Below are positions 4,788 through 5,900 of a stretch of 5,900 nt of DNA, in pieces. Source of the DNA: CAIKLP01 sp039798705 (GTDB taxonomy: Bacteria; Bacteroidota; Bacteroidia; Sphingobacteriales; Sphingobacteriaceae). The stretch's first letter is position 1; each line of letters opens with the position of its first letter. The notes under the pieces were generated by a model. The model saw nothing but the letters and a program-made list of their open reading frames with translations, did no database searches and was not told the DNA's origin. Made by a program: the position numbers and the translations under genes. Location of the stretch: assembly GCA_039798705.1 (NCBI GenBank), contig JBDKFN010000087.1, forward strand, positions 1-5,900, given 5' to 3'.

Positions 4788-5900
4788 TTAATCGATGATT
4801 TTTTCAAATGGATAGTTATTTATAAACTCAACTGATTTGTGAATGTCAGGATACATCAAACGATCTTTCTCCACGAAGGAAACCACTTTTCTGTATTCAC
4901 TGATTAATCCTTCTAGTTTATCAGAGGTCTTTGCCGGACGACGAAACTCTAATCCTTGAACGGCATTCATTAATTCGATAGCAAGAATGGTTTCTACATT
5001 TTTTACTACACGCAATAATTTCGTAGCAGCATTCGCTCCCATACTTACGTGATCTTCTTGTCCGTTGGAAGAAACAATGGAATCAATAGAAGCAGGTGTA
5101 CATAATTGCTTATTCTGACTTACAATCGATGCAGCTGTATATTGCGGAATCATAAATCCTGAATCTAATCCAGGGTTCGCCACTAAAAATGCTGGGAGTC
5201 CACGTAGGCCACTAATCAATTGATAAGTTCTGCGCTCACTGATATTTCCTAACTCCGCCAAAGCAATTGCTAAAAAGTCTAATGGTAACGCCAACGGCTG
5301 TCCGTGAAAATTCCCTGCTGAAATAATTAAATCTTCATCAGGAAAAATTGTTGGGTTATCCGTTACTGAATTAATTTCTGTTTTAAAAACCGATGCTACA
5401 TAGTCGATTGTATCCTTACTTGCACCATGCACCTGAGGCACACAACGGAAGGCATAAGGATCTTGCACATGTTGCTTTGCACGACTAATCATTTCACTTC
5501 CATGAAGCAACTCTCGGAAACGGCTAGCCGTCTTTATTTGTCCGTTATGCGGACGAATCTGATGAATCAAATGATTAAACGGCTCAATACGACCATCAAA
5601 TGCTTCTAATGAAATGGATGCAACTACATCCGCTATTCTTTCTAGCTGATAGGCTTTATGCAAACAATACACGCCATAAGAACTCATAAACTGAGTTCCG
5701 TTTAATAAGGCTAATCCCTCTTTCGATTTTAACTTCACAGGTTGTAATCCTGCTTTATTCAATGCTTCAGAAGCTGCCATTTTCTTTCCTTCATACATCA
5801 CCTCTCCCATTCCAATCAATGGTAAACACAAATGCGCCAATGGAGATAAATCGCCAGAAGCACCCAATGAACCTTGATCGAAAACAACAGGTAAAATCTG
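4788..5900 (-). CDS. hutH: Histidine ammonia-lyase, C-terminal 370 residues (5' end beyond right edge)
   Basis: It removes ammonia from L-histidine to give urocanate, the first step of histidine degradation, in the cytoplasm; the family acts as a tetramer. The frame is open to the right edge, and about 130-140 N-terminal residues are missing compared with family members of about 500. The Ala-Ser-Gly triad that cyclises to the MIO electrophile is encoded at 5853-5861 within GSLGASGDLSP. Also present (fragment numbering) are NGTQ (67-70), QDPYAFR with the conserved Tyr and Arg (146-152), TDNP (180-183), NFHGQP (197-202) and QEDHVSM with the active-site Glu (281-287). These favour HutH over the tyrosine or phenylalanine lyases of the same family. 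The stop lies one base before the peptidase ATG, so the two are probably co-transcribed. No other hut gene is in the window. Confidence 0.93.
   Translation of the reverse strand, partial: QILPVVFDQGSLGASGDLSPLAHLCLPLIGMGEVMYEGKKMAASEALNKAGLQPVKLKSKEGLALLNGTQFMSSYGVYCLHKAYQLERIADVVASISLEAFDGRIEPFNHLIHQIRPHNGQIKTASRFRELLHGSEMISRAKQHVQDPYAFRCVPQVHGASKDTIDYVASVFKTEINSVTDNPTIFPDEDLIISAGNFHGQPLALPLDFLAIALAELGNISERRTYQLISGLRGLPAFLVANPGLDSGFMIPQYTAASIVSQNKQLCTPASIDSIVSSNGQEDHVSMGANAATKLLRVVKNVETILAIELMNAVQGLEFRRPAKTSDKLEGLISEYRKVVSFVEKDRLMYPDIHKSVEFINNYPFEKIID

Noticed and set aside
4787..4807. TTG start at 4807 for the C1 peptidase
   Set aside because: It would add seven polar residues before the signal peptide and overlap hutH; the ATG at 4786 gives a standard signal peptide and is a stronger start codon.
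5865..5867. TTG at 5867 as the start of the histidine ammonia-lyase
   Set aside because: The frame continues upstream to the window edge with conserved residues (ILPVVFDQGSL), and a start there would remove the N-terminal domain.
1..5900. CRISPR array or transposase
   Set aside because: No regularly spaced repeats and no frame with transposase features; the only direct repeats are two copies about 910 bases apart.

Overview
The window looks like a low-GC member of the Bacteroidota. The evidence is the protein styles (a Bacteroidota-like HutH, a secreted C1 peptidase, a small DUF4160/DUF2442 pair), the lack of clear Shine-Dalgarno sites, and promoter elements of the phylum's TTTG-N19-TAnnTTTG type. 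Every gene I can support lies on the minus strand, so the biological order runs from high to low coordinates. No genus can be named from the sequence alone.

Layout in transcription order. At the right edge is the 3' two-thirds of a histidine ammonia-lyase gene (hutH, 5900-4788). One base after its stop comes a secreted bleomycin-hydrolase-like C1 cysteine peptidase (4786-3542), closed by a strong intrinsic terminator (3501-3529). Next is a cysteine-type glutathione peroxidase (3397-2858). These three read as ordinary chromosomal genes.

From about 2851 down to 430 the character changes to small accessory genes and repeats. A 33-codon truncated copy of a membrane-protein gene (2851-2750) is followed by a DUF4160/DUF2442 pair (2699-2119) with its own near-consensus promoter, and then by a full-length copy of the same membrane-protein gene (2096-1677). 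After that comes a repeat-rich gap, a ParE/RelE-type toxin-antitoxin operon (1293-818), and a second repeat-rich gap. The two gaps carry matching 32-bp direct repeats (28 of 32 identical), each downstream of a gene and in the same orientation, so the toxin-antitoxin operon is bracketed by them. At the left edge is the 5' part of an unrecognised secreted-protein gene (428 to the edge).

Most interesting: (1) the direct repeats bracketing the toxin-antitoxin operon, which resemble a gene-plus-repeat cassette layout without matching the classical integron attC consensus; (2) the DUF4160/DUF2442 pair sitting exactly between a broken and an intact copy of one membrane-protein gene, whose divergence is mostly at third codon positions. 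Together they suggest a hotspot for small selfish or defence-like modules between housekeeping genes. I see no clearly new multi-gene system, no CRISPR array, no transposase and no RNA gene.
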